In this document: positions 25,437 to 34,371 of the stretch, piece after piece
How the letters are laid out: each line of letters begins with the position of its first letter
Position numbering within the stretch: the first letter of the stretch is position 1
Translations under genes and position numbers: made by a program
The notes under the pieces: generated by a model
Database searches by the model: none
Told to the model about the DNA's origin: nothing
The model's input: the letters and a program-made list of their open reading frames with translations, nothing else
NCBI GenBank assembly: GCA_034432635.1
Contig: DAOUBK010000080.1
Coordinates: 100,671 to 164,670, forward strand
Length of the DNA stretch: 64,000 nt
From: Roseiflexus sp034432635
Lineage (GTDB): Bacteria; Chloroflexota; Chloroflexia; Chloroflexales; Roseiflexaceae
Direction: 5' to 3'

Positions 25437-26054
25437 ATGATTGATGCTGGATCGACCGACAACGAATGGCTTTCGCTTGCCGAAGCAAGCGCACTCCTCG
25501 GTGTGGCGGCAGCGACGCTGCGCCGCTGGGGGGATGCCGGGAAAGTGCCGATGAAACGAACGCTAGGGGGGCATCGCCGCTTCTCACGGGCAGGTTTGCT
25601 GAAGGTGATGGAAGCAGCGCAGCCGCATGATCATACCCCGTCACCGGCGTCGTTATCGCTCCTGCGATTCGACACCCATGCCATGGCGCGCGCCGACTGG
25701 CACTCGCGCCTGATGTCGCATTCCAATGCCGAACGTATGCGTGGTCTTGGGCAGCGCCTCCTGGGTTTGTTAATACAGTATATCAATCGCCAGGAAGACG
25801 ATGAGCGGTTCCTCAACGAAGCCCGCGCGGTCGGCATTGGCTATGGCCGTGAGACCTGCGAGGCGGGCGTCAGCATGCACGATACGGTGCAGGCATTCCT
25901 GTTCTTTCGTAACTCATTTGCGCGTCTGGCGATGCCGGTGCCCGGTATTGCCCAGCCAGGCGATCTCGACCAGGCGGTTGCGCTCCACGCGCGGATTGAC
26001 CGCTTCATGGACGCGGTGCTGCTTGGCGCAATTACGGGATATGAACAGCAGTAG
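25437..26054 (+). CDS. MerR/BldC-like helix-turn-helix regulator inside the haem operon
   Basis: The 205-residue protein has an N-terminal MerR-type HTH: WLSLAEASALLGVAAATLRRWGDAGKVPMKRTLGGHRRF, where the last part is the wing. The C-terminal 120 residues are helical and all-soluble, with NAERMRGLGQRLLGLLIQYI and GRETCEAGVSMHDTVQAFLFFRNSF. This resembles a sensor-type helical domain related to RsbR N-terminal folds, but I cannot name it firmly. It lies between hemY and hemA, with its stop directly adjoining the hemA leader, so it probably regulates tetrapyrrole genes or responds to a tetrapyrrole, oxygen or light. A weak internal promoter (TTGCGC, 17 bases, TAACAT at 25399-25427) may serve it. 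Confidence 0.75.
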   Translation: MIDAGSTDNEWLSLAEASALLGVAAATLRRWGDAGKVPMKRTLGGHRRFSRAGLLKVMEAAQPHDHTPSPASLSLLRFDTHAMARADWHSRLMSHSNAERMRGLGQRLLGLLIQYINRQEDDERFLNEARAVGIGYGRETCEAGVSMHDTVQAFLFFRNSFARLAMPVPGIAQPGDLDQAVALHARIDRFMDAVLLGAITGYEQQ

Positions 26055-26069
26055 ATGAGGTGGTCAGGT

Positions 26070-27341
26070 ATGCAGATGACCCTGATCGGTGTGCATCAGC
26101 GCAATACTCCGGTGACCGTGCGCGAGCGTCTGGCATTTTCGCTCGATCAGTTGCCCGACGCACTCCTGGGGTTGCGCCGGTATGTCGATGAGGGGATTAT
26201 CCTCTCGACATGCAATCGGGTCGAGGTGTGCGCAGTGATGCACCATAGCGTGGCAGGCGATGAAACGCTGAAAACGTTCCTTGCCGAACAGCGTGGCGTT
26301 GATCAGGCGGTGTTTGCACCATCGCTCTACGTCTATCACAATGAAGCGGTCGTGCGCCATCTCTATCGTCTGGCAGCCGGTCTTGATTCGATGGTGCTGG
26401 GTGAGGATCAGATTGTCGGACAGATGAAGGAGGCGCTGGCGATTGCGCATGCCGCCGCGGCGATCGGTCCGGTGCTCCATCGGGTGCTCCACGGTGCGCT
26501 GGCAGCCGGCAAGCGCGCACGCACGCATACCAGCATCGCCACCGGTCACGTCTCGGTGGTGTCGGTGGCGTTCGATGCAATGCGGCGTTTCCCCGATCTG
26601 CTGACGCACGGACAGGTGCTGATGATCGGCGCCGGGCATATCGCCGAACTTGCGTTGAAGCATCTGATCGCCGGGGGGTGCTCCGCCATCACCATCGTCA
26701 ATCGGACGGAGGCGCGCGCAGATGCGCTGGCGCAGCGGTATGGCGTCGCCTGGCGTTCGTGGGGCGATCTGAATGATGCACTGGCGATGAGCGACATTGT
26801 TGTCAGTTGCACCTCGGCGCCCGGCATCATCATTTCGCGGCAGATGGTGGAACGCGCCGCAGCCGGGCGATCTGCGCCGCTGCTCCTCTTCGATCTGGCA
26901 GTCCCACGGGATATCGATCAGGGTGCAGCGGAAATTCCCGGCGTTCATCTCTACGACGTCGATGCGCTCGAGCCGATCTGTCGCACGAATCGCGCGATGC
27001 GCGCTGCGGAAGCCGAACGTGCCGCTGCGATCATCGACGGCGAGGTTGCGAAGTTTATGGAGTGGTGGACAGTGCAACAGGCGATTCCAACCATTCGTGC
27101 CTTGCGCAAACGCGCCGAAGACATCCGCGATGCCGAGATTCGCCGGGCGCTGGCGCGTTGCCCGGAACTGTCGCCGCAGCAGCGCGAAACCGTTATTGCA
27201 CTGAGTACGGCGATTATCAATAAGTTGCTCCACGAGCCGATGGTGGCGCTGCGCGACCCGGAATCCAGTAGTGAACTGCTCACCGCAGTGCGCCGGTTGT
27301 TCAATATCGATGAGAGCGTGGTTTCCGCTAACATGACATAA
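26070..27341 (+). CDS. hemA: Glutamyl-tRNA reductase
   Basis: The 423-residue protein has the reductase signature ILSTCNRVEVCAV, where the cysteine forms the thioester with the glutamyl group, and SMVLGEDQIVGQMKEA. A Rossmann NADPH domain begins MIGAGHIAELALKHL. The C-terminal dimerisation helices are intact. It reduces glutamyl-tRNA to glutamate-1-semialdehyde, the first committed step of the C5 pathway. I chose the ATG at 26070 because GAGGTGG lies six bases upstream; 26055, next to the preceding stop, is less likely. Confidence 0.95.
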   Translation: MQMTLIGVHQRNTPVTVRERLAFSLDQLPDALLGLRRYVDEGIILSTCNRVEVCAVMHHSVAGDETLKTFLAEQRGVDQAVFAPSLYVYHNEAVVRHLYRLAAGLDSMVLGEDQIVGQMKEALAIAHAAAAIGPVLHRVLHGALAAGKRARTHTSIATGHVSVVSVAFDAMRRFPDLLTHGQVLMIGAGHIAELALKHLIAGGCSAITIVNRTEARADALAQRYGVAWRSWGDLNDALAMSDIVVSCTSAPGIIISRQMVERAAAGRSAPLLLFDLAVPRDIDQGAAEIPGVHLYDVDALEPICRTNRAMRAAEAERAAAIIDGEVAKFMEWWTVQQAIPTIRALRKRAEDIRDAEIRRALARCPELSPQQRETVIALSTAIINKLLHEPMVALRDPESSSELLTAVRRLFNIDESVVSANMT

Positions 27342-27372
27342 GCAAATATGCCTGGAGAGGAAGTACGAACCT

Positions 27373-28074
27373 ATGTCTGATCAGGATCGTTCCACCACTG
27401 CTGCGACTCCCTGGTTTGTCCAGTTCACTGCGTTCAGGGTCGATCCCGCCTGGCGCCGTCTGCCGCAGAGCGCGCGCGTCGATGGACGCGAAGCCTTCGC
27501 TGCGGTCGTCGAGGAGTATGCGTCGTCGATAACTACCTGGGCGTACAGTGGCATTGGCTTGAAGATCGGCGCCGATCTCCTCCTCTGGCGGCGCGGCATC
27601 GACCCCCGATCGATGCAGGAGATGACGGCGCGCCTGTTGACCAGTGGTATCGGCAGTTACAGCGAGATTTCCTACCAGCTCTTCGGCTATACCCGCCCCT
27701 CGGTGTACACCCGCCGTCCGACCGCTCAGGAACAGGCGATTGATCTGAATGATCGCCAGACCTATCTGATTGTCTATCCGTTCAGCAAAACGACGGACTG
27801 GTACCTGATGAGCCGTGATGCGCGTCAGGGTATGATGAATGAGCATATGCGCGTTGGTCATGAGTACGCCGATATCCGGCAGGTGTTGCTCTACGCTACC
27901 GGTCTCGATGATCAGGAATTCGTGGTGGCTTACGAAACCGAGGATCTGCCGCGCTTCAGTCAGCTGGTCACCGACCTGCGTGCGACCGAGGCGCGCCGGT
28001 ACACCTTGCGCGATACGCCGATCATTACCGCTATTCATCGACCCCTGCGCGAAGCGCTGGCGCTGATTGGATGA
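27373..28074 (+). CDS. hemQ: HemQ/ChdC coproheme decarboxylase (chlorite dismutase-like)
   Basis: The 233-residue protein has the chlorite dismutase-like ferredoxin fold. The region YPFSKTTDWYLMSRDARQGMMNEHMRVGHEY matches the HemQ pattern, including the haem-ligand histidine in NEHMRVG and the tyrosine of the YPFSK segment thought to carry radical chemistry. In Gram-positive-type pathways it oxidatively decarboxylates coproheme to haem b. It lacks the usual arginine context of true chlorite dismutases as far as I can tell. It follows hemA by 31 bases and precedes hemE by four. Confidence 0.88.
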   Translation: MSDQDRSTTAATPWFVQFTAFRVDPAWRRLPQSARVDGREAFAAVVEEYASSITTWAYSGIGLKIGADLLLWRRGIDPRSMQEMTARLLTSGIGSYSEISYQLFGYTRPSVYTRRPTAQEQAIDLNDRQTYLIVYPFSKTTDWYLMSRDARQGMMNEHMRVGHEYADIRQVLLYATGLDDQEFVVAYETEDLPRFSQLVTDLRATEARRYTLRDTPIITAIHRPLREALALIG

Positions 28075-28078
28075 ACCT

Positions 28079-29125
28079 ATGACGCTTTTACGTTTTCTGG
28101 CGGCGTGTCGTCGCCAGCCCGTGGATGCCACGCCGGTCTGGTTCATGCGTCAGGCAGGACGCTACATGCCGGCGTACCGCGCGATTCGCGAGCGTTACGG
28201 CTTTCTGGAAATGGTGAAAACGCCTGAACTGGCTGCGGAAATCACCATGCAGCCGATCTGCGCCTTTCCGGTTGATGCTGCGATTATCTTCGCCGATATT
28301 CTGCCGCTGCTCGAAGGCATGGGGCTGCACCTGACGTATGAACATGGGGAAGGTCCGGTCATCCACAACCCAGTACGTTCACCTGCCGATGTTGCCGCAC
28401 TCCGCACTCCCGATCCGCGCGAGACGGTGGCGTATACGATCCAGGCGATCCGCCTGGTGAAACGCGAACTGGAAGGGCGTGTACCGCTGATCGGTTTCAG
28501 TGGCGCGCCGTTCACGCTGGCGGCGTATGCAATTGAGGGTGGTTCGTCGCGTGATCACCGGCTCACCAAAGCGTTGATGTACGCCGAGCCGCAGGCGTGG
28601 CGTGAGTTGATGGAACGTCTGACGGCGCAGGTGAGCGTCTATCTCATTGCCCAGATCGAGGCTGGCGCAGATGCCGTGCAGATCTTCGATAGCTGGGCAG
28701 GGGCGCTCGCACCCGGCGACTATGCCGGGTATGTCTTGCCATTTGTGCAAAAGTGCATTATTGCGGTGCGTGCCGGTTGTGGTGTCGTTCCACTGCCGCC
28801 GATCATCTACTTCGGCGTTGGATTGTCGGGCATGCTGGGGTTGCTGCGCCAGACCGATGCTGACGTGATTGGTCTCGACTGGCGCATTCATCTCGACGAT
28901 GGCTGGGCGCAGACGGGTCCCGGCGTCGCTGTGCAGGGCAACCTCGATCCACACGCGCTGCTGGCGCCATGGCCCGAAGTGCGCCGTCGCGCCGCCGATA
29001 TTCTCGACCGCGCCTCCGGTCGTCCGGGGCATATTTTCAACCTGGGTCACGGGATTGTGCCGGAGACGCCGGTCGATACGGTGCGTCGCCTGGCTGAGTT
29101 CGTTCATGAGTATTCAGCGGAATGA
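28079..29125 (+). CDS. hemE: Uroporphyrinogen decarboxylase
   Basis: The 348-residue enzyme carries the family signatures WFMRQAGRYMPAYRAIRE near residue 20, with the arginines binding substrate carboxylates, and GFSGAPFTLAAYAIEGGSS. It removes four carboxyl groups from uroporphyrinogen III to give coproporphyrinogen III. The true start is the ATG at 28079, four bases past the hemQ stop; a TTG at 28067 would overlap hemQ. The hemH start is only three bases after its stop. Confidence 0.95.
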   Translation: MTLLRFLAACRRQPVDATPVWFMRQAGRYMPAYRAIRERYGFLEMVKTPELAAEITMQPICAFPVDAAIIFADILPLLEGMGLHLTYEHGEGPVIHNPVRSPADVAALRTPDPRETVAYTIQAIRLVKRELEGRVPLIGFSGAPFTLAAYAIEGGSSRDHRLTKALMYAEPQAWRELMERLTAQVSVYLIAQIEAGADAVQIFDSWAGALAPGDYAGYVLPFVQKCIIAVRAGCGVVPLPPIIYFGVGLSGMLGLLRQTDADVIGLDWRIHLDDGWAQTGPGVAVQGNLDPHALLAPWPEVRRRAADILDRASGRPGHIFNLGHGIVPETPVDTVRRLAEFVHEYSAE

Positions 29126-29128
29126 CCT

Positions 29129-30070
29129 ATGACACACATATCACCGCCTGTGGGCATTTTTCTGCTGGCGTATGGCACGCCGGAAAGCCTCGACGATGTT
29201 GAGGCGTATTTCACCCACATTCGTGGAGGACGTAAGCCGTCACCTGAAGCGGTGGCGAACCTGCGCGAGCGCTATCGTCTGGTCGGCGGGCGCACGCCAC
29301 TGAAAGACCTGACCTTTGCGACCGCCGACAAATTGCAGGCACGGCTAGATGCCGAAGCGCCGGGACGCTACCGCGTCTATGTCGGTATGAAGCACTGGCA
29401 TCCATTCATTGCCGAAACGATGCCGCGTATTGCTGCTGATGGGGTGCGTGATGTGGTTGCGCTGGTGCTCGCGCCGCACTATTCCCGCATGAGCATCGGC
29501 GGCTATCGCAGGTATGTTGAAGAGGCGAACGCAACGCTCGAACAACCACTCCGGATCACGTTCATCGAGCGCTGGCACGACCATCCAGGATTTCGTCGCC
29601 TGATTGCGAATCGGATCGTTGCAGCACGCGCCGAACTGCCACTCGATCTGCGCGATCAGGCGCTGACGCTGTTCAGCGCCCATAGCCTTCCCGAACGCAT
29701 TCTGTCATGGAACGATCCGTACCCCGATGAACTTCGTGAGAGCGCGGCAGGTATTGCCGGTTTGCTCGGTTCGACCGACTGGCGCCTCTGTTACCAGAGC
29801 GCCGGTATGACCGGCGAACCGTGGCTCGGTCCTGATATTCTCGATTATCTCGAAGAACTGCACGGCGAAGGGGTGCGCGCCGTCGTCAGCGCGCCGTTCG
29901 GGTTCGTTGCCGACCATCTCGAAGTGCTGTGGGACATCGACCGTGAAGCACAGGATAAGGCGGCGAAGTTGGGGATGGAACTCCGGCGCATCCGTATGCC
30001 GAACGCCGATGATGAATTCGTGGACGTGCTGGTGTCGCTGGTTGATGGTGCACTCCGACAGCGCGTATGA
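29129..30070 (+). CDS. hemH: Ferrochelatase (coproporphyrin or protoporphyrin)
   Basis: The 313-residue protein opens with ISPPVGIFLLAYGTPES, and it contains VGMKHWHPFI, the metal-binding histidine in FSAHSLPERI, and a late SAPFGFVADHLEVLWDID segment with conserved His and Glu. It inserts ferrous iron into the porphyrin. The ATG lies three bases after the hemE stop, and its own last bases overlap hemC by four (ATGA), implying translational coupling. Because HemQ is in the operon, the natural substrate could be coproporphyrin III. Confidence 0.94.
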   Translation: MTHISPPVGIFLLAYGTPESLDDVEAYFTHIRGGRKPSPEAVANLRERYRLVGGRTPLKDLTFATADKLQARLDAEAPGRYRVYVGMKHWHPFIAETMPRIAADGVRDVVALVLAPHYSRMSIGGYRRYVEEANATLEQPLRITFIERWHDHPGFRRLIANRIVAARAELPLDLRDQALTLFSAHSLPERILSWNDPYPDELRESAAGIAGLLGSTDWRLCYQSAGMTGEPWLGPDILDYLEELHGEGVRAVVSAPFGFVADHLEVLWDIDREAQDKAAKLGMELRRIRMPNADDEFVDVLVSLVDGALRQRV

Positions 30071-30978
30071 AACAGCCCCTGATGATCGGCACACGCGCCA
30101 GTAAACTTGCACTGGCGCAGACGTACATGGTTCGCGATGCTTTGCAGTCGGCGCACCCCGGCTTGACGGTCGCTGTCGAGCATATTACGACACGCGGCGA
30201 TCTCATCCTTGATCGTCCGCTCAGTGCGATTGGTGACAAAGGGTTGTTCGTTGTCGAGATCGAGGAAGCGATACGTGCCGGCAGAATTGATCTGGCAGTC
30301 CACAGCGCCAAAGATCTGCCGTCTGTGTTGCCACCTGACATGACGCTGGCAGCATGCCTGCAACGCGCCGATCCCCGCGATGCGCTGGTTGCGCCACCCG
30401 GCATGACGCTGGCTGCCCTCCCTTCAGGTGCACGTGTCGGCACCAGCAGCCTGCGGCGCGCCTGTCAGTTGCGTGCCCTGCGACCCGATCTGACGCTGGT
30501 CGATCTGCGCGGGAATGTTGATACACGGTTGCGAAAGTTGCGTGAGGGGCTGTACGATGCGATTGTGCTTGCCGCAGCCGGGTTGAAGCGTCTTGGTCTC
30601 GATGACGCGATCGCCGAGTTGATCGATCCGGATGTGCTGATTCCGGCAGTTGGGCAAGGAGTGATCGGCGTCGAAGCGCGCACCGGCGATGAGGAGGTGC
30701 TCCGCCTCCTTGCGCCGCTCGACGATCAGGCGGCGCGTGTCGCCATTACCGCCGAACGCGCATTCCTGGCGCGCATTGGCGGTGGGTGTCAGGTGCCGGT
30801 AGGAGCGCTGGCGCATCTCGAAGGCGACGAGTTACTGTTGCGTGGGATGATCGGTGCGCGCGACGGTTGGATGGTGCGGGGAATGCGGCACGGCTCAGCG
30901 ACCGATCCGGTTGGTCTGGGGTGGGCGCTGGCAGATGAGTTGCTCGACATGGGCGGACGGGCTTTGCTTGCAGGATAA
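30067..30978 (+). CDS. hemC: Porphobilinogen deaminase (hydroxymethylbilane synthase)
   Basis: The 303-residue protein has the usual three-domain order. GTRASKLALAQ marks the start, VHSAKDLP and RRACQLRALRP follow, and the cofactor cysteine lies in IGGGCQVPVGA near residue 240. It joins four porphobilinogen units into hydroxymethylbilane, using a self-attached dipyrromethane cofactor. The four-base overlap with hemH makes co-translation very likely. Length is standard. Confidence 0.96.
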   Translation: MKQPLMIGTRASKLALAQTYMVRDALQSAHPGLTVAVEHITTRGDLILDRPLSAIGDKGLFVVEIEEAIRAGRIDLAVHSAKDLPSVLPPDMTLAACLQRADPRDALVAPPGMTLAALPSGARVGTSSLRRACQLRALRPDLTLVDLRGNVDTRLRKLREGLYDAIVLAAAGLKRLGLDDAIAELIDPDVLIPAVGQGVIGVEARTGDEEVLRLLAPLDDQAARVAITAERAFLARIGGGCQVPVGALAHLEGDELLLRGMIGARDGWMVRGMRHGSATDPVGLGWALADELLDMGGRALLAG

Positions 30979-30987
30979 CGAAAGGCT

Positions 30988-31770
30988 ATGAAGGTCGCCG
31001 GTCGATTACAGGGCAAACGGATCGCAGTCACGCGCGCCGTCGAACGCGCCGAAGGTCTGGCGTCGGCTTTGCGCGCAGAGGGCGCGGAAGTATGGATCTG
31101 CCCAACCATCGCCTATGCCCCGCCTGAGGACCCAATGCCGCTCGAAGCAGCGTTGCGCCATCTTGATCGGTACGACTGGATTGTTTTCACCAGCGCCGCT
31201 GCGGTTGATGCGCTGGCAGAACGGGGGGCGTTGCCCCCGCCGGCGCACGTGCGCGTGGCAGCGGTCGGTAAAGCAACCGCTGCATCGATCGAAGCGCGCG
31301 GCGCGCGGGTCGATCTGATCCCCGCCGAACAGCATGCTGCGGGGTTGCTGGCGGCGCTGCACGACGTTGCTGGCAAACGCTTTCTCCTGCCGCTCGCCGA
31401 CATTGCGCGTGACATACTGGCTGCCGGTCTCCGCGCGTGTGGAGCGCTGGCGGATATGGTGATCGCCTATCGAACAGTTCCCGGTCCGGGGACGCGTGAC
31501 CTGATCACGCTGCTCTGTGGACGTTCTCTTGATGCAATTGTGTTCAGCAGTCCATCGACGTTGCGTTATCTCATCGATGGTATGGAACAGTTCGGCATCG
31601 ACCGTTCGGTGGCGCGTGCGCTGCTGAGCGGTGTTGCGCTGATCGCCATCGGACCGGCAACGATGCAGGCATTGCGGGATGAAGGGTTGCCGGTTGCGGC
31701 ACAGGCGCCAACGCCGGATACCGAAGGTCTGCTTCAGGCATTGTATGATGGGCTGGCAGACAAGGATTGA
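30988..31770 (+). CDS. hemD: Uroporphyrinogen-III synthase
   Basis: The 260-residue protein has the weakly conserved HemD pattern: GKRIAVTRAVERAEGLASAL, DYDWIVFTSAAAVDAL-like (here YDWIVFTSAAAV), VAAVGKATAASI, and a late IVFSSPSTLRYL segment. It closes hydroxymethylbilane into uroporphyrinogen III with inversion of ring D. Position between hemC and hemB supports the call as much as the sequence does. There is no methyltransferase fusion. The start has AAAGG only two bases upstream of the ATG. Confidence 0.9.
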   Translation: MKVAGRLQGKRIAVTRAVERAEGLASALRAEGAEVWICPTIAYAPPEDPMPLEAALRHLDRYDWIVFTSAAAVDALAERGALPPPAHVRVAAVGKATAASIEARGARVDLIPAEQHAAGLLAALHDVAGKRFLLPLADIARDILAAGLRACGALADMVIAYRTVPGPGTRDLITLLCGRSLDAIVFSSPSTLRYLIDGMEQFGIDRSVARALLSGVALIAIGPATMQALRDEGLPVAAQAPTPDTEGLLQALYDGLADKD

Positions 31771-31788
31771 TGGTCGAAGGAGGATCGT

Positions 31789-32781
31789 ATGCTGATCCAG
31801 CGTCCGCGGCGATTACGCCGCACGTCGGCGCTGCGTCGCATGGTGCGTGAAACGACGCTCAGCGTCGATCATCTGATTGCGCCGCTTTTCGTGGTCGCCG
31901 GTAGCGGCATTGTGCACCCGATCCGCTCGATGCCGGGTCATGCTCAGATGTCTGTCGATCAACTCGATCTCGAAATCAACGAGATTGCCGAACTCCAGAT
32001 ACCGGCGGTGCTGCTCTTCGGCATTCCGGCACACAAGGATCCGATCGGCAGCAGCGGCTGGGATCCGGACGGACCGGTGCCGCAGGCAATCCGCGCGATC
32101 AGGCAACGCGCCCCGCAACTGACCGTGATTGCAGATGTGTGCGTCTGCGAATACACCAGTCACGGTCACTGCGGTGTTCTGGCAGAAGCGCCCGGTAGCG
32201 GCGATGTGCTCAACGATCCCACGCTCGACATCCTGGCGCGCTGCGCGGTTGCGTATGCCGACGCCGGCGCCGATATCGTCGCTCCCAGCGCCATGATGGA
32301 TGGGCAGGTCGCTGCTATTCGCTCCGCCCTCGATGCTGCCGGTCACACCCAGGTGGCGATCCTTTCGTATGCTGCCAAGTTTGCCTCCGCCTTCTACGGT
32401 CCCTTCCGCGAGGCGGCCGAGTCCACGCCGGCATTCGGCGACCGGCGCGCCTACCAGATGGATCCGGCGAATGGACGCGAGGCGCTGCGGGAGGTGGATC
32501 TCGATGTTGCCGAAGGCGCCGATATGATCATGGTCAAGCCGGCTGGCGCCTATCTCGACATTATCAGCGCCGTGCGCCAGCGCTACCACCTGCCGCTGGC
32601 AGCGTATCAGGTGAGCGGTGAGTATGCCATGGTCAAGGCGGCAGCCCGGCTTGGATGGCTCGACGAGCGCCGTGCCGCGCTCGAAAGCCTGATCGCAATT
32701 CGACGGGCAGGCGCGGATATGATCATCACCTATTTTGCAAAACAGGCGGCTCGCTGGCTTGCGACGCCTGATTTTTACTGA
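31789..32781 (+). CDS. hemB: Delta-aminolevulinic acid dehydratase (porphobilinogen synthase)
   Basis: The 330-residue protein has RPRRLRRTSALRRMVRET at its N-terminus. The metal loop DVCVCEYTSHGHCG has three cysteines in the zinc-type pattern, the first Schiff-base lysine is in SYAAKFASAFYGPFR, and the second is in MIMVKPAGAYLD. It condenses two 5-aminolevulinate molecules into porphobilinogen. The Cys-rich loop suggests a zinc-dependent rather than magnesium-only enzyme. AAGGAGG five bases before the ATG is a strong ribosome site, the best in the operon. Confidence 0.96.
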   Translation: MLIQRPRRLRRTSALRRMVRETTLSVDHLIAPLFVVAGSGIVHPIRSMPGHAQMSVDQLDLEINEIAELQIPAVLLFGIPAHKDPIGSSGWDPDGPVPQAIRAIRQRAPQLTVIADVCVCEYTSHGHCGVLAEAPGSGDVLNDPTLDILARCAVAYADAGADIVAPSAMMDGQVAAIRSALDAAGHTQVAILSYAAKFASAFYGPFREAAESTPAFGDRRAYQMDPANGREALREVDLDVAEGADMIMVKPAGAYLDIISAVRQRYHLPLAAYQVSGEYAMVKAAARLGWLDERRAALESLIAIRRAGADMIITYFAKQAARWLATPDFY

Positions 32782-32790
32782 TTGAGGCGC

Positions 32791-34077
32791 ATGATGAAGA
32801 CAACACGTTCCGAATTGCTGTTCGCCGAAGCGCAGTCGCTCTTTCCGGGCGGCGTCAACAGCCCGGTGCGCGCCTTTCGTGCAGTCGGCGGAACGCCCAG
32901 ATTTATCGCGCGTGGCGAAGGCGCTCTAATCTTCGATGTCGATGGCAACCGCTACATTGATTATGTTCTCTCGTGGGGTCCGCTGATTGCAGGGCATGCC
33001 CACCCCGAGGTGGTTGCCGCAATCGCGGATCAGGCAGCGCATGGTACATCATTCGGTGCACCGACTGAACTGGAGAGCGAACTGGCGCGTTTGATCACCC
33101 GGGCGATGCCGGCGGTCGAAATGGTGCGTTTCGTATCGTCGGGCACGGAAGCGGCGATGAGTGCGCTACGCCTGGCGCGCGCCGCAACCCGCCGCGATAA
33201 GGTCATCAAATTCGCCGGATGCTACCACGGGCACTTCGATGGATTTCTCGTGCAGGCCGGATCGGGCGTGGCAACGCTGGGTCTGCCCGACAGTCCCGGG
33301 GTCACAGCGGCAACGGCTGCTGGCACGCTGACGGCGCCTTACAACGATCTGGATGCGGTTGAAGCATTGCTGAAGGCGAACCCCGGCGAGGTTGCGGCGA
33401 TTGCGGTCGAGCCGGTTGCGGGAAATATGGGGCTGGTGCTGCCGCAACCCGGCTTTCTCGCCGGCCTGCGCCGCTTAGCCGATGAGCATGGCGCGTTGCT
33501 GATCTTCGATGAAGTGATGACCGGCTTCCGCGTTGCGTATGGCGGCGCTCAGGGTCGATACGGTGTCACTCCCGACCTGACATGCCTGGGAAAGGTGATC
33601 GGTGGTGGTTTGCCTGCTGCCGCGTATGGCGGAAGACGTGAGTTGATGGAACTGATCGCGCCTGCCGGTCCTGTCTACCAGGCGGGCACCCTCTCCGGCA
33701 ATCCGCTGGCGATGGCGGCGGGTATTGCCACTCTGCGCATCATTGGCGCGCCCGGCGTCTTTGAGCGTCTGGAACAGGCAACCGCCACGTTGTGCGCGGG
33801 TTTCGAGCAGGCAGCAGTCGAGGCCGATATTCCGCTGTGCACAGCATATGCTGGCAGTATGTGGGGCTTCTTTTTCACCGGCGACCCGGTTGTCGATTAC
33901 GCGTCGGCGAAAAAAGCCGATACCCGCAGATATGCACACTTTTTCCACGCCATGCTGGAACGCGGCGTCTATCTCGCCCCGGCGCAGTTCGAAGCAGCGT
34001 TCGTGTCGCTGGCACACAGCGACGCGCTTCTTCAGGAGACGATTGCCACCGCTACCGATGCGTTGCGCTCGCTCTGA
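32791..34077 (+). CDS. hemL: Glutamate-1-semialdehyde 2,1-aminomutase
   Basis: The roughly 428-residue class III PLP enzyme contains FPGGVNSPVRAF at its start, SSGTEAAMSALRLARA, the flexible loop AGCYHGHFDGFLVQAGSG, LIFDEVMTGFR, and the PLP lysine in CLGKVIGGGLPAA. It converts glutamate-1-semialdehyde to 5-aminolevulinate. The hemB stop is nine bases upstream. Adjacent ATGs at 32791 and 32794 follow GAGG by three and six bases; the second may be the true start. It closes the haem operon, and I see no clear terminator after it. Confidence 0.95.
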   Translation: MMKTTRSELLFAEAQSLFPGGVNSPVRAFRAVGGTPRFIARGEGALIFDVDGNRYIDYVLSWGPLIAGHAHPEVVAAIADQAAHGTSFGAPTELESELARLITRAMPAVEMVRFVSSGTEAAMSALRLARAATRRDKVIKFAGCYHGHFDGFLVQAGSGVATLGLPDSPGVTAATAAGTLTAPYNDLDAVEALLKANPGEVAAIAVEPVAGNMGLVLPQPGFLAGLRRLADEHGALLIFDEVMTGFRVAYGGAQGRYGVTPDLTCLGKVIGGGLPAAAYGGRRELMELIAPAGPVYQAGTLSGNPLAMAAGIATLRIIGAPGVFERLEQATATLCAGFEQAAVEADIPLCTAYAGSMWGFFFTGDPVVDYASAKKADTRRYAHFFHAMLERGVYLAPAQFEAAFVSLAHSDALLQETIATATDALRSL

Positions 34078-34245
34078 GCCGCTGCACTGGCGCCACGTCA
34101 TACCACTTATCAGGGTCTCCGGGTGGAGCAATCCATTGTGATATGGCGTGTCCCAATCTGATCGAAGCGATGCAGCGCATCTGCCACCTGACCTTGCCTT
34201 CTGACCGCTTTTGGAGGCGCGTTGTCTTGCTGCACCTGTCATCTC

Positions 34246-34274
34246 TTGAAGTTTGCGCCTTTCCATAGTATGAT
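34246..34274 (+). promoter_or_regulatory. Probable promoter of the lectin gene
   Basis: TTGAAG (34246-34251) and TATGAT (34269-34274) are separated by 17 bases. The predicted transcript would begin near 34281, leaving a leader of about 90 bases. The rest of the 294 bases after hemL shows nothing else recognisable. Confidence 0.65.
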
Positions 34275-34371
34275 GGTGCATAAGTGTACTACGTACCTCC
34301 ATTATTTGTGCTCTTTCCCCAAAAAATAGTACGCAGCGCCTCAATAACGCCGGAAGAAAGAGAGAATAGGA

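Noticed and set aside
27373..28074. HemQ-like gene as a true chlorite dismutase
   Set aside because: Its place between hemA and hemE and the YPFSK plus NEHMRVGHEY pattern indicate HemQ. Chlorite dismutases are rarely in haem operons.
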